Positions 15,125-24,809 of a stretch of DNA of 28,380 nt are shown here, in pieces (position 1 is the stretch's first letter; every line of letters starts with the position of its first letter). A program made the translations under genes and the position numbers. The notes beneath the pieces are model-generated. The model was given only the letters and a program-made list of their open reading frames with translations, ran no database searches and was not told the origin of the DNA. Source of the DNA: Syntrophaceae bacterium UBA2188 (GTDB lineage Bacteria > Desulfobacterota > BSN033 > UBA1163); assembly GCA_002327985.1 (NCBI GenBank), contig DCVM01000096.1:1-28380 (forward strand). Reading direction: 5' to 3'.

Positions 15125-15985
15125 ATGAAAGGATGGATTGTCGTCGTAATTGGATTGTTGCTTTTTGGATGCGCCACCACACGGGACATACAAATTCTTG
15201 ATAGGGAAATCGAGAAACTCCATTCACGAATGAATCTTCTCCAAAAGGAAAATGATTCCATCAAGAAAGAAATGGCTGCCTTAAAAAGTGATTTCTCTTC
15301 AGAAAACCAAAAGCTCAAGGCAGAACTTCTGATTCGACTCGAAACGCTTCAAACCGAAATCCGAACCCTTTCCACCGGTGTCGAAGAATATAGGGAATAC
15401 TTAAAAAGGCCTGCCAAGGAGGTGGACCGGGTGAAGGCGGATGTCGAAGGTCGGTTAAGGATGATCGAAGAGAGGGAAAAAACCTTTGAGGAAAAGAACA
15501 AAGCTCAGGAAGAAAAAATCAAGGAGTTAGAAGATCGCCTCAAGGGACTGGAAGCCAAGGCCATCGGGCCTGTGTCGAAAGAGACTCTCGCTGAATTAAA
15601 AGGGGTCTCCACAGGAATGGGAGACCTGTATCGAGAGGCTTACGAAACCTTCTATCAAGGAGACTTAGAGGGGGCCAGAAGAAAATTTGAAGCCTTTCTC
15701 AAACAGTATCCTAACACCGAACTCTCTGATAATGCCCAGTTTTGGATCGGAGAGACTTATTATCAGAAAAAGGATTTTGAAAAGGCAATTTTAGAATATG
15801 AGAAGGCAATTGTGAAATATCCAGAAGGAGATAAAATCCCCGCCGCTTTATTCAAGCAAGCCCTCGCCTTTTTGGAACTTGGGGACAAGGCAAGTAGCAG
15901 AAATTTACTGAAGCGGGTGATCGAAAAATACCCCCGTTCTGACCAGGCTGAAATGGCCAAGAAGAAGTTGGAAACCATCAAATAA
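15125..15985 (+). CDS. cpoB: Cell-division coordinator CpoB / YbgF-like lipoprotein
   Basis: This is a 286-residue protein. It starts with a lipoprotein signal (lipobox LFGC, Cys16), unlike the soluble E. coli YbgF. Residues about 20-150 are a long heptad-rich coiled coil used for trimerisation. The last about 120 residues are three TPR-like units of the YbgF C-terminal type (YREAYETFYQGDLEGARRKF, AQFWIGETYYQKKDFEKAI, KYPEGDKIPAALFKQALAF). It links Tol-Pal constriction with peptidoglycan synthesis at the septum. The frame is open upstream to 14990 inside pal, but the ATG at 15125 has AGGTG at the right distance and gives the lipobox. It is the last gene of the tol cluster. Confidence 0.92.
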   Translation: MKGWIVVVIGLLLFGCATTRDIQILDREIEKLHSRMNLLQKENDSIKKEMAALKSDFSSENQKLKAELLIRLETLQTEIRTLSTGVEEYREYLKRPAKEVDRVKADVEGRLRMIEEREKTFEEKNKAQEEKIKELEDRLKGLEAKAIGPVSKETLAELKGVSTGMGDLYREAYETFYQGDLEGARRKFEAFLKQYPNTELSDNAQFWIGETYYQKKDFEKAILEYEKAIVKYPEGDKIPAALFKQALAFLELGDKASSRNLLKRVIEKYPRSDQAEMAKKKLETIK

Positions 15986-15990
15986 CAAAA

Positions 15991-16030
15991 GTCCATCCCA
16001 ATGTAAAGGGATGGACCGGGTTCCCTTTTT
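15991..16030. terminator. Two-way terminator between cpoB and rpoC
   Basis: GTCCATCCC (15991-15999) pairs with GGGATGGAC (16008-16016) around an eight-base loop. Read on the minus strand the stem is followed directly by TTTTGTTATTT, a good terminator for the rpoBC transcript. On the plus strand a T-run (16026-16030) comes nine bases after the stem, so termination of cpoB is less certain. Confidence 0.72.
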
Positions 16031-16061
16031 GCTAATGCCTTATTATTTTCTCCCTCTTTCT

Positions 16062-19000
16062 TTATGCGGAGGCTTCTGCCGTGTCTTCTCCTTCGCCCCC
16101 TATGGGAACTTCTTTCCCTGTATATCCCTCCACCCAGAGCTCTAAGGGTTTGTACTTGGAGAGGCCGGTTCCCGCAGGGATCAGGCGTCCCATGATGACA
16201 TTTTCCTTCAATCCCTTCAAATTGTCTACTTTCCCTGCCACGGCGGCTTGGGTCAACACTTTCGTGGTCTCCTGAAAAGAGGCAGCGGAAATAAAACTAT
16301 CCGTTATGAGAGAAGCCTTGGTAATCCCCAAGAAAAGAGGTTCCCCCACAGCAGGTTTTCCTCCTTCCTTCATAATTCGGGCATTCTCTTCTTCAAAAAC
16401 AAACTTTTCAACCTGGTCATCCACTAAAAAGTGAGTATCTCCCACCTCTTTAATTTTGACCCTCTTGAGCATTTGACGGACGATGACTTCAATGTGTTTA
16501 TCGTTGATCTTCACACCTTGAAGTTTATAAACCTCCTGGATTTCATCGACCAGGTAACGTGCGAGAGCCTTATCTCCTAAAACTCTCAAAATATCATGGG
16601 GATTGGAAGGGCCATCCATCAAGGCTTCCCCTGCTTTGACAAAATCACCTTCATGGACACTGACATGCTTTCCTCTGGGAATCATATATTCCTTGGTTTC
16701 ACCCACATCGGGTCGAATGACCACCTTCCTTTTCCCTTTGAGGTCCTTTCCGAACTCAACCATGCCGTCAATGTCACTGATCAAGGCATACTCCTTTGGC
16801 TTTCTGGCCTCAAAAAGTTCAGCGACACGAGGTAGGCCTCCTGTGATATCCTTGGTCTTCGTGGTCTCACGTGGAATCTTCACAATGACATCTCCCGCTT
16901 CCACCATATCTCCTTCAGAGATAAAAATGTTCGCTCCGACTGGAAGGAGATACCGGGCCTGGGAGGGAGAACCAGGAAGATTCAGGGTCCTGCCTTTTTC
17001 ATCTTTGATAGAGATTCTTGGTCGAAGTTCTGCGTCTTTGGACTCCGTAATCACTTTTCTCGAAAGACCGGTAAACTCATCCACTTGCTCCTGCATCGTC
17101 ACGCCTTCGATGATATCACCAAATTTCACCCTGCCCGAGATTTCTGTTAAAACAGGGATGGAATAAGGATCCCACTCTGCCAAGATCTCCCCTTCCTTTA
17201 CCTTTTGTCCATCCTTAACCTTCAGTTTGGCTCCATAAATCACGGAATACCGTCTTCGTTCTCTCCCGTTCTCATCGACGATAGCAATCTCTCCATTTCG
17301 ATTCATGACGATCAAGTTTCCCTCACGGTTCTTGACGCTCTTGAGATTGATGAATTTTACCCTTCCATCAATCCGGCACTCCAATGTGGTCTGCTCTGCT
17401 CGCCGACTTGCCGTTCCACCGATATGGAAGGTCCTCATCGTTAACTGAGTCCCCGGCTCCCCGATGGACTGAGCCGCTATGATTCCGATGGCCTCTCCGA
17501 CATTGACCAGCCTCCCGCGGGCCAAATCCCTTCCGTAACAGAGGGCGCAGACACCCCGTTTTGATTTACAGGTAAGTACGGATCGAATCTTCACTTTATC
17601 AATTCCAATATCTTCAATGCGATCGGCTAAGCTCTCATCAATTTCCTCATTCCCTTTGACGATGATCTCACTGGAAAAAGGATCTCGGATCTCATCCAGA
17701 GCCACGCGGCCGAGAATTCTTTCTCTCATGGATTCGATGATCTCCCCTCCCTCGACAAGTGATTCCACCTCGATTCCGTCCAGAGTACCGCAATCGTTTT
17801 CTGCAATCACGACATCCTGAGCCACATCGACCAATCGCCGAGTAAGATATCCTGCATTGGCTGTCTTCAAGGCGGTATCGGCAAGACCTTTTCGGGCCCC
17901 ATGGGTAGAGATAAAGTATTGGAGAACGGTAAGCCCTTCTCGAAAATTTGCAGTGATAGGTGTTTCAATGATCTCCCCGGAAGGCTTGGCCATCAAGCCC
18001 CGCATCCCGGCTAACTGTCGAACCTGTTGGGCACTGCCTCGCGCCCCCGAGTCGGCCATGATGTAAATGGGGTTTAAACTTTCCGTGGTCTGTTGCTCCC
18101 CGGAAGAACCTTCTACCTCTTCATTTCCCAGTTCTTTGAGCATCACCCCCGCAATATTTTCTGTGACCTGAGCCCAAATATCGATCACCTTATTGTATCG
18201 TTCGCCGTCTGTAATTAATCCCTCTGTATATTGTTCTTGAACCCTTTCGATCTCCTGCTGGGCTTCATGAAGAAGTTTTCCCTTATTCGAAGGGATCATC
18301 ATGTCATCAATGGAGATGGAAATTCCAGCAAGCGTGGCATAGCGGTACCCCAAATCTTTTAATCGATCGGAGAGAAGGACGGTTTTCTTTTCTCCCCCAT
18401 ATCGGTAGCAATAGTCGATGAGATTGGCCAGCTCACTCTTCTTCATCACCTTGTTGACTAATCGAAAAGGAATCTCCTCGGGAAGAATTTCTTTGAGAAG
18501 GATTCGTCCAACCGTCGTCTCGACAAGCTCTCCGTCCAATCGAACTTTGATCCGGGCGTGGAGGTCAACTTCATTGGCGTCATAGGCGATTCTGACCTCA
18601 TCTGAATTCGAAAACACCTTCCCCTCCCCTTTGACATAGGGGCGCTCCCGTGTCATGTAATAAATTCCGAGAACAATATCCTGGGTTGGAATGATAATGG
18701 GTTTTCCGCTTGCAGGAGAAAGGATGTTGTTGGTGGACATCATCAGAATCCTCGCCTCCGACTGGGCCTCCACCGAGAGGGGAATATGGACGGCCATCTG
18801 ATCCCCATCAAAATCTGCGTTAAAGGCAGCACAGACCAATGGATGAAGCTGGATGGCCTTGCCTTCAATCAAAATGGGTTCAAAGGCCTGAATTCCCAAA
18901 CGATGAAGGGTTGGAGCACGGTTGAGCATCACGGGATGTTCACGGATGACCTCATCCAATACATCCCAGACCTCTGGTCTCTCTTTCTCCAACATTTTCT

Positions 19001-20192
19001 TGGCGCTCTTGATCGTGGTAACCAGACCTTTCTCTTCCAAACGATGGTAGATGAAAGGTTTAAACAGTTCGAGGGCCATCTTCTTCGGAAGGCCGCACTG
19101 ATGCAACTTCAGTTCGGGACCGACGACGATCACGGAGCGACCAGAATAATCCACCCGCTTTCCCAGAAGGTTCTGACGGAAACGACCCTGCTTCCCCCTG
19201 AGCATATCGCTTAAGGATTTGAGAGGTTTCTTGTTGGCCCCTAAGATCGTTCTCCCTCTCTTCCCGTTATCGAACAGGGCATCCACTGCTTCCTGAAGCA
19301 TCCGCTTTTCGTTACGGATGATGATCTCGGGGGCATTCAATTCAAGAAGTCGCTTGAGGCGGTTATTTCGATTGATGACTCGTCGGTAAAGATCATTGAG
19401 GTCAGAGGTAGCAAACCGACCTCCATCCAAGGGGACAAGAGGACGAAGATCAGGCGGGATGACGGGGACGACTTCTAAAATCATCCACTCCGGTTTGTTT
19501 CCTGATTCCAAGAAAGATTCAATAATTTTTAACCGTTTGGCTAACCTCTTTTTCTTGGCCTCCGAGGTGGTTTCTTTCATTTCGGTCCGGAGCTTCTGGG
19601 AGAGTTCTTTTACATTGGTATTTCGCAGCAGCTCTCGAATCGCATCCGCTCCTTGAGCCGCCATAAAATCCTCTCCATATTTTTCCCTGGCTTCACGATA
19701 TCGGTCTTCCGAAAGAATCTCACCTTTCTTCAAAGGGGTTTTCTTCCCATCCAGGACCAGGTAGGCTTCAAAGTAAAGGATCCGCTCTAATTCTCTCAAC
19801 GTCATATCCGAAAGGATTCCGATCTTACTGGGGATACTTTTGAGGAACCAGATATGCGCCACAGGAGTGGCCAATCGGATGTGCCCCATCCTCTCCCTGC
19901 GCACCTTGGATTGAATGACTTCCACCCCGCACTTCTCACAGACGATGCCTCGGTGTTTCATCCGCTTGTATTTACCACAATTGCATTCATAATCTTTGGT
20001 GGGTCCAAAGATCTTTGCACAGAAGAGACCATCTTTTTCTGGTTTGAAGGTCCGATAGTTAATGGTTTCTGGCTTTTTCACCTCTCCATGAGACCACGAT
20101 TCGATCTTTTCTGGAGAGGCAATGGAGATCCGGATGGCGTTATAATTAATCGGACTTTTCCCTTTTTCAAAGAATGATAAATAATCTTCCAA
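16062..20192 (-). CDS. rpoC: RNA polymerase subunit beta' (RpoC)
   Basis: This is a 1376-residue protein of normal length for deltaproteobacteria. The start is a TTG with AAGGAGG six bases upstream, giving the family N-terminus (SFFEKGKSPINYNAIRISIASPEKI). The first zinc site is CNC...CEKC near residues 70-90. The catalytic Mg-binding loop NADFDGD has D460, D462 and D464. The second zinc cluster is C...CKSKRGVCALC near residue 890, followed by ARGRLVNVGEAIGIIAAQSIGEPGTQLTMRTFH (bridge helix/trigger loop). The C-terminal GRLIPAGTGL is conserved. It is the last gene of the beta operon. It is followed by a convergent terminator rather than the frequent rpsL neighbour. Confidence 0.98.
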   Translation of the reverse strand: MEDYLSFFEKGKSPINYNAIRISIASPEKIESWSHGEVKKPETINYRTFKPEKDGLFCAKIFGPTKDYECNCGKYKRMKHRGIVCEKCGVEVIQSKVRRERMGHIRLATPVAHIWFLKSIPSKIGILSDMTLRELERILYFEAYLVLDGKKTPLKKGEILSEDRYREAREKYGEDFMAAQGADAIRELLRNTNVKELSQKLRTEMKETTSEAKKKRLAKRLKIIESFLESGNKPEWMILEVVPVIPPDLRPLVPLDGGRFATSDLNDLYRRVINRNNRLKRLLELNAPEIIIRNEKRMLQEAVDALFDNGKRGRTILGANKKPLKSLSDMLRGKQGRFRQNLLGKRVDYSGRSVIVVGPELKLHQCGLPKKMALELFKPFIYHRLEEKGLVTTIKSAKKMLEKERPEVWDVLDEVIREHPVMLNRAPTLHRLGIQAFEPILIEGKAIQLHPLVCAAFNADFDGDQMAVHIPLSVEAQSEARILMMSTNNILSPASGKPIIIPTQDIVLGIYYMTRERPYVKGEGKVFSNSDEVRIAYDANEVDLHARIKVRLDGELVETTVGRILLKEILPEEIPFRLVNKVMKKSELANLIDYCYRYGGEKKTVLLSDRLKDLGYRYATLAGISISIDDMMIPSNKGKLLHEAQQEIERVQEQYTEGLITDGERYNKVIDIWAQVTENIAGVMLKELGNEEVEGSSGEQQTTESLNPIYIMADSGARGSAQQVRQLAGMRGLMAKPSGEIIETPITANFREGLTVLQYFISTHGARKGLADTALKTANAGYLTRRLVDVAQDVVIAENDCGTLDGIEVESLVEGGEIIESMRERILGRVALDEIRDPFSSEIIVKGNEEIDESLADRIEDIGIDKVKIRSVLTCKSKRGVCALCYGRDLARGRLVNVGEAIGIIAAQSIGEPGTQLTMRTFHIGGTASRRAEQTTLECRIDGRVKFINLKSVKNREGNLIVMNRNGEIAIVDENGRERRRYSVIYGAKLKVKDGQKVKEGEILAEWDPYSIPVLTEISGRVKFGDIIEGVTMQEQVDEFTGLSRKVITESKDAELRPRISIKDEKGRTLNLPGSPSQARYLLPVGANIFISEGDMVEAGDVIVKIPRETTKTKDITGGLPRVAELFEARKPKEYALISDIDGMVEFGKDLKGKRKVVIRPDVGETKEYMIPRGKHVSVHEGDFVKAGEALMDGPSNPHDILRVLGDKALARYLVDEIQEVYKLQGVKINDKHIEVIVRQMLKRVKIKEVGDTHFLVDDQVEKFVFEEENARIMKEGGKPAVGEPLFLGITKASLITDSFISAASFQETTKVLTQAAVAGKVDNLKGLKENVIMGRLIPAGTGLSKYKPLELWVEGYTGKEVPIGGEGEDTAEASA

Positions 20193-20217
20193 ATTCTTCC
20201 TCCTTCTTTAAAACGAT

Positions 20218-20247
20218 GAACGATAAACGAGGGACCGTTCATGGTTC
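20218..20247 (-). promoter_or_regulatory. Hairpin in the rpoB-rpoC gap
   Basis: On the minus strand GAACCATGAACG and CGTTTATCGTTC pair over 12 positions (ten Watson-Crick, one G-U, one mismatch) around the loop GTCCCT. There is no U-run, so termination is unlikely. RNase processing or local mRNA stabilisation is possible. Confidence 0.5.
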
Positions 20248-20269
20248 ATTGTCATGGGTCATTATTCTG

Positions 20270-23200
20270 TTAGATCTCCTCTCGTTTTTCCTCGATCAAT
20301 TCTGTATCGAGGCAAAGGCTTTGTAACTCTTTGACCAAAACGTTAAACGACTCAGGAAGGCCGGGTTCCAATGTGTGTTCTCCTTTGACGATCGCCTCAT
20401 AGACTCGAGTTCTCCCTGCGACGTCATCCGATTTCACGGTTAAAAATTCCTGTAACGAGTGGGCCGCCCCATAGGCCTCTAACGCCCATACTTCCATTTC
20501 TCCTAATCGCTGTCCACCGAATTGAGCTTTGCCGCCCAACGGTTGTTGGGTCACTAAAGAATAAGGACCGATGGATCGAGCATGAATCTTGTCGTCGACC
20601 AAATGGTGTAATTTGAGGAGGTACATGTAGCCTATGGTTACCTTTTGGTGAAAGGGTTCTCCCGTCCTACCGTCATAAAGGATCGTTTGCCCGGAAGCCG
20701 GAAGCCCAGCTTTCTTCAGAAGGTCTTTGATCTCTTCTTCCGAGGCCCCATCGAACACCGGAACCGAAACGAAAATTCCCCCGCCCAGTTTGCGTGCCAA
20801 TTCGATAATCTCCTCATCGGTCGCCTGTTCCAGGTATTCGTTCACCTCTTTTGAAGAATAGATTTCTTTGATCCTCCTTCGAAGCAATTTGGGGTTGAAA
20901 TGTCTCTGCAAATACTCTTCGATTTTCCACCCCAACCCTTTGGCTGCCCATCCCAGGTGAGCCTCCAGAATTTGGCCCACGTTCATTCGTGAAGGAACAC
21001 CTAAAGGATTGAGGATGATTTCAACCGGCGTCCCATCCTCTAAGTACGGCATGTCCTCTTCTGGAAGAATTCGAGAGATGATCCCTTTGTTCCCATGGCG
21101 ACCGGACATTTTATCTCCCACAGAAAGTTTCCGTTTCATGGCGATGTAAACCTTAACCGTCTTGATGACACCCGGAGCCAGCTCATCTCCCCGCTTCAGC
21201 TTAGCCAATTTATCCCCAAACACCCCCTTGACCACATTGATTTGAAGTTCTGCATGGTCGAGAAAACGAAGCACATCCGAAAGGACTCTCTTCCCCTCAA
21301 TGACATCGATCTCCTTAAGACGATCGAAGGGGATGGTAAAGAGATGTTCTTCCTTAATCCGTTCTTTGGCCTCCACATAAATGCGGTTTTTCTTTTCATC
21401 CGCAATTTTATGGGCCGTTCGTTTGCCGATGAGGTATTTTCCAATCTTCCTGCGTGTGCTGTTCTGGATAATTCGGATCTCATCGGCTTGGTTTTTCAAT
21501 AATCTTACTTTTTCTTGGTCCTCGATCGACTTTGTTCGCTCGTCCCTTTCCTGTCCTTTCCGGGAGAAAACTTTTGCATCGATCACAATCCCTTCAATCC
21601 CGTGGGGAACTTTCAAGGAAGTATCTCGAACATCTCCTGCTTTTTCACCAAAAATGGCTCGGAGAAGCTTTTCTTCGGGAGAAAGCTGAGTTTCTCCCTT
21701 GGGGGTGACTTTTCCAACGAGAATGTCATTGGGTTTCACTTCCGCTCCGATTCGAATGATTCCACTTTCATCCAAATCCTTGAGCGCCTCCTCCCCTGCA
21801 TTGGGAATATCACAGGTGATCTCCTCTTTTCCCAATTTGGTATCCCGAGCGACACATTCCAGTTCTTCGATATGGATGGACGTGTAGGTATCTTCTTTTA
21901 ACAATTTTTCGCTGATGAGGATAGAATCTTCAAAGTTATATCCTCCCCAAGGCATAAAACCGACCAAAACATTCCTTCCCAGCGCTAGCTCTCCCATGTG
22001 GGTCGCTGGCCCATCAGCAATCACCTCCCCCTTTTTGACATGCTCCCCAACATGGATAATCGGCCTCTGATTGATGCAAGTATTCTGATTGGACCGTTTA
22101 TATTTAATCAAGGTATAGATGTCGACTCCGGGATCGTCCTCTTTCTGGCCATCCTCATCGGCACGGATGACAATTCGTGAAGCATCCACATCTTCCACGG
22201 TACCGTCTCGCTTAGCCACCACCGTAACGCCAGAATCTCTCGCCACAATGGCTTCCATTCCCGTTCCGATCAGCGGGGCATCCGTCCTGAGGAGTGGAAC
22301 GGCTTGGCGTTGCATATTTGATCCCATGAGGGCTCGGTTCGCATCGTCGTTTTCCAAAAAGGGAACGAGGGAGGTCGCCACACTCACCAACTGTTTTGGA
22401 GAAACGTCCATATAACGAATTTCCTCAGGTTTCACCATGACAAATTCGCCGCCTCTACGGGCAGAAATGAGCGGGGCAATAAATCTCCCTTCTCGATCTA
22501 AGAGAGCGTTGGCTTGTGCGATGGCAGGCTTCTGTCCATCCATCTCCTCTTCCTCATCGAGAGCGAAAAGATATCGGATATTGTTGGTAACTTTTCCATG
22601 GATCACTTCCCGATAAGGGGTCTCAATAAATCCATAGTCATTGACACGGGCATAGGTGCTCAGAGAGGTGATCAAACCAATGTTTGGACCTTCTGGAGTC
22701 TCAATGGGACAGATTCGACCATAATGGGTGGGGTGGACATCTCGAACTTCAAACCCTGCCCTTTCTCGGGTAAGCCCCCCGGGTCCCAACGCAGAGAGCC
22801 GACGCTTGTGGGTGATCTCTGAGAGGGGGTTTGTCTGATCCATAAATTGAGAAAGTTGGCTGGATCCAAAAAATTCTTTGATGACGGCAGAGAGAGGTTT
22901 TGAATTAATGAGATCATGGGGCATCAACGTCTCCACATCTTGAAGGCTCATTCGCTCCTTGATCGCCCTTTCAATCCGCACCAGCCCAATGTGATACTGA
23001 TTCTCTAAGAGTTCTCCAACGGTCCTCACTCGGCGATTTCCCAAATGATCAATATCGTCAACCGCACCCTGGCCATCCTTCAGTTTGATTAAATACTTAA
23101 CCACCTCAAGGATATCCCTCCTCCTTAGGGTCGCCTTCTCATCTTCCACAATCTTTCGAACCTTGCTTTGGACATCATCCGTGATGGTCCCATCCTTTAA

Positions 23201-24730
23201 GGATGGCATGAGTCCGATGGGATGAAGGATCTTGGCGACACGTTTAATCTCCTCGGCCATTTCCGGGGTAGCAATCGCTTCGTCAAAATCAAGCCATCCT
23301 TCCAAGATTCGATCAATCAGATCTCTCCCTCCGGCATAGGTCGCTCCAGCCGCCAAGGCTTCTTTCTTCCATCTCTCTGTAAAGACTAACACTTTGGGAG
23401 GATTTCCCTTAAGACCAATTTTATGATTCAGTTTCATCCTTCCAACTTTGGAAAGGTCGTAACGTTCCGCATTGAAGAAGAGATTGTAGAAGAGTCCAAT
23501 GGCTGTCTCAATGGTAGGGGGGTCTCCAGGACGAAGTCTCTTGTAAATGTCAATCAGGGCCCTATCGGATTCTTTCTCACACAAGGATTTACCCGGTTCA
23601 AGAATGGGCAACTTCTCCCTTTCCTCTTGGGTCAACCCAATCTTGTCCACCACCAATGTATCCCGTAATGAAGAACTCACATTGATGTTGTCGATGAACA
23701 GAATTTCGAATGCCTCGATCTTTCTCTCCTTCATTTCGTCCAAAAGCTTTTCCGTCACCTCGTTATTACATTCGGCGATCACCTCTCCCGTTTCGGGATC
23801 CACCACATCCTTCGCCAGATAGCGTCCAATCAAGTCTTGGGTCTCTACGGAAATGGTATTGATTTTAGCCAATTCCAATTTTCTAAAAGAGTCTTCAGTA
23901 ATGCGACGGTGTTTTTTGAGGATAATCTTATGGGTCTCCGGGTCCAGGATATCGGAGGTGGCTTTCTGTCCCACCAGTACCTCTTTGGAAATTTCTTTTT
24001 GAAATTTTCCTCTCCGAATCAGAATTATTTCCTTATGATAGAAATAGTTTAAGAGTTCTTCCCCAGTGTACTTGAGGGCCCGAAGGAGGACGGTGACAGG
24101 AATCTTTCGACGTCGGTCAATCCGAACATAAAGGAGATCTTTTTGATCAAATTCGAAGTCAATCCAAGATCCGCGGTAAGGAATAATGCGGGCATAATAG
24201 AAGACTTTTCCACCGCTGTGGGGTTTGATTTGATCTTGATCAAAAAACACTCCTGGGGAACGATGCAGCTGGCTGACGATCACTCGCTCGGTCCCGTTCA
24301 CAATAAATGTCCCATTTTCGGTCATCAGAGGGATTTCACCAAAATAGACTTCTTGCTCTTTGACCGCCTTGATACTTCTGGCTTTGGTTTCTTCATTCAC
24401 ATCCCAAACCACTAAGCGAACGGTCACCTTAATGGGGGCTGCATAGGTCATCCCTCTTAACAGACATTCTTCCACGTCATATTTCGGTTCGGTGAGACGG
24501 TAATTCACGAACTCGAGAGAAGCCGTTTCGTAAAAATCTTTGATGGGGAAAACGGTTTTAAAGACGGCTTGAAGCCCAATAGGCTCCCGTTTTTCAGGAT
24601 CCACGTTGGCTTGAAGAAACTGTTCGTAGGATCTTTTTTGAACCTCGATCAGATTGGAGATTTCCAAGACTTCTTTAATTTTTGAAAAATTCTTGCGATA
24701 CCTTCGATAAACAGGGACAACACTGGCCAT
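20270..24730 (-). CDS. rpoB: RNA polymerase subunit beta (RpoB) with an inserted L1-like domain
   Basis: This is a 1486-residue protein, longer than the usual 1340-1410. The frame extends to a TTG at 24736, but the ATG at 24730 with GGGAGGG upstream is preferred. All core motifs are present: the rifampicin region (GSSQLSQFMDQTNPLSE, around residue 620), PIETPEGPNIGLI, LMGSNMQRQAVPLL, the catalytic-centre GDKMSGRHGNKG and the C-terminal VWALEAYGAAHSLQE. Between GRMKLNHKIG (ending at G439) and the RRRDILEVVKYLI helix (from L535) lie about 95 residues. Of these, about 446-527 align with ribosomal L1 domain II (DLIDRILEGWLDFDEAIATP, KILHPIGLMP, DGTIT). By homology the insert is in the beta lobe. 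Confidence 0.97.
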   Translation of the reverse strand: MASVVPVYRRYRKNFSKIKEVLEISNLIEVQKRSYEQFLQANVDPEKREPIGLQAVFKTVFPIKDFYETASLEFVNYRLTEPKYDVEECLLRGMTYAAPIKVTVRLVVWDVNEETKARSIKAVKEQEVYFGEIPLMTENGTFIVNGTERVIVSQLHRSPGVFFDQDQIKPHSGGKVFYYARIIPYRGSWIDFEFDQKDLLYVRIDRRRKIPVTVLLRALKYTGEELLNYFYHKEIILIRRGKFQKEISKEVLVGQKATSDILDPETHKIILKKHRRITEDSFRKLELAKINTISVETQDLIGRYLAKDVVDPETGEVIAECNNEVTEKLLDEMKERKIEAFEILFIDNINVSSSLRDTLVVDKIGLTQEEREKLPILEPGKSLCEKESDRALIDIYKRLRPGDPPTIETAIGLFYNLFFNAERYDLSKVGRMKLNHKIGLKGNPPKVLVFTERWKKEALAAGATYAGGRDLIDRILEGWLDFDEAIATPEMAEEIKRVAKILHPIGLMPSLKDGTITDDVQSKVRKIVEDEKATLRRRDILEVVKYLIKLKDGQGAVDDIDHLGNRRVRTVGELLENQYHIGLVRIERAIKERMSLQDVETLMPHDLINSKPLSAVIKEFFGSSQLSQFMDQTNPLSEITHKRRLSALGPGGLTRERAGFEVRDVHPTHYGRICPIETPEGPNIGLITSLSTYARVNDYGFIETPYREVIHGKVTNNIRYLFALDEEEEMDGQKPAIAQANALLDREGRFIAPLISARRGGEFVMVKPEEIRYMDVSPKQLVSVATSLVPFLENDDANRALMGSNMQRQAVPLLRTDAPLIGTGMEAIVARDSGVTVVAKRDGTVEDVDASRIVIRADEDGQKEDDPGVDIYTLIKYKRSNQNTCINQRPIIHVGEHVKKGEVIADGPATHMGELALGRNVLVGFMPWGGYNFEDSILISEKLLKEDTYTSIHIEELECVARDTKLGKEEITCDIPNAGEEALKDLDESGIIRIGAEVKPNDILVGKVTPKGETQLSPEEKLLRAIFGEKAGDVRDTSLKVPHGIEGIVIDAKVFSRKGQERDERTKSIEDQEKVRLLKNQADEIRIIQNSTRRKIGKYLIGKRTAHKIADEKKNRIYVEAKERIKEEHLFTIPFDRLKEIDVIEGKRVLSDVLRFLDHAELQINVVKGVFGDKLAKLKRGDELAPGVIKTVKVYIAMKRKLSVGDKMSGRHGNKGIISRILPEEDMPYLEDGTPVEIILNPLGVPSRMNVGQILEAHLGWAAKGLGWKIEEYLQRHFNPKLLRRRIKEIYSSKEVNEYLEQATDEEIIELARKLGGGIFVSVPVFDGASEEEIKDLLKKAGLPASGQTILYDGRTGEPFHQKVTIGYMYLLKLHHLVDDKIHARSIGPYSLVTQQPLGGKAQFGGQRLGEMEVWALEAYGAAHSLQEFLTVKSDDVAGRTRVYEAIVKGEHTLEPGLPESFNVLVKELQSLCLDTELIEEKREEI
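23150..23398 (-). other. L1 domain II-like insert within RpoB
   Basis: Codons about 445-527 of rpoB. Against residues 72-158 of the L1 encoded at 25953-26660, from 'EAL.AGA' to the last aligned residue I count about 37 identities in about 71 columns. Shared blocks include DLI..I..GWLDFD.AIATP.M, KIL.P.GLMP and K.GT.T.D. In L1, domain II is itself inserted in domain I, with its two ends adjacent, a shape suited to insertion elsewhere. Codon choice differs at many shared residues, so this is not a recent copy. Function is unknown. Confidence 0.85.
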
Positions 24731-24785
24731 AATCAATTCCCTCCCTTTAGAGAGCTTTTAAAAACGACCCCATGCCCTCTTCAGA

Positions 24786-24809
24786 GATTTCTGGACCTTT
24801 TCAGAAATC
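24786..24809 (-). promoter_or_regulatory. Hairpin in the rplL-rpoB gap
   Basis: GATTTCTG and CAGAAATC pair over eight bases around an eight-base loop in the 181-base gap between rplL and rpoB. This position holds an attenuator and RNase III site in E. coli. Here no U-run follows on the minus strand. The gap otherwise holds no gene. Confidence 0.5.

Noticed and set aside
16603..17166. 187-codon open frame on the plus strand opposite rpoC
   Set aside because: It is antisense to a well-conserved part of rpoC, has no ribosome site, and the residue mix is a shadow of the real frame.
23129..23413. L1-like segment as an assembly chimera with rplA
   Set aside because: Codons and residues differ widely from the local rplA, and the frame is continuous with normal RpoB on both sides, so a mis-join is unlikely, though read coverage was not available to me.
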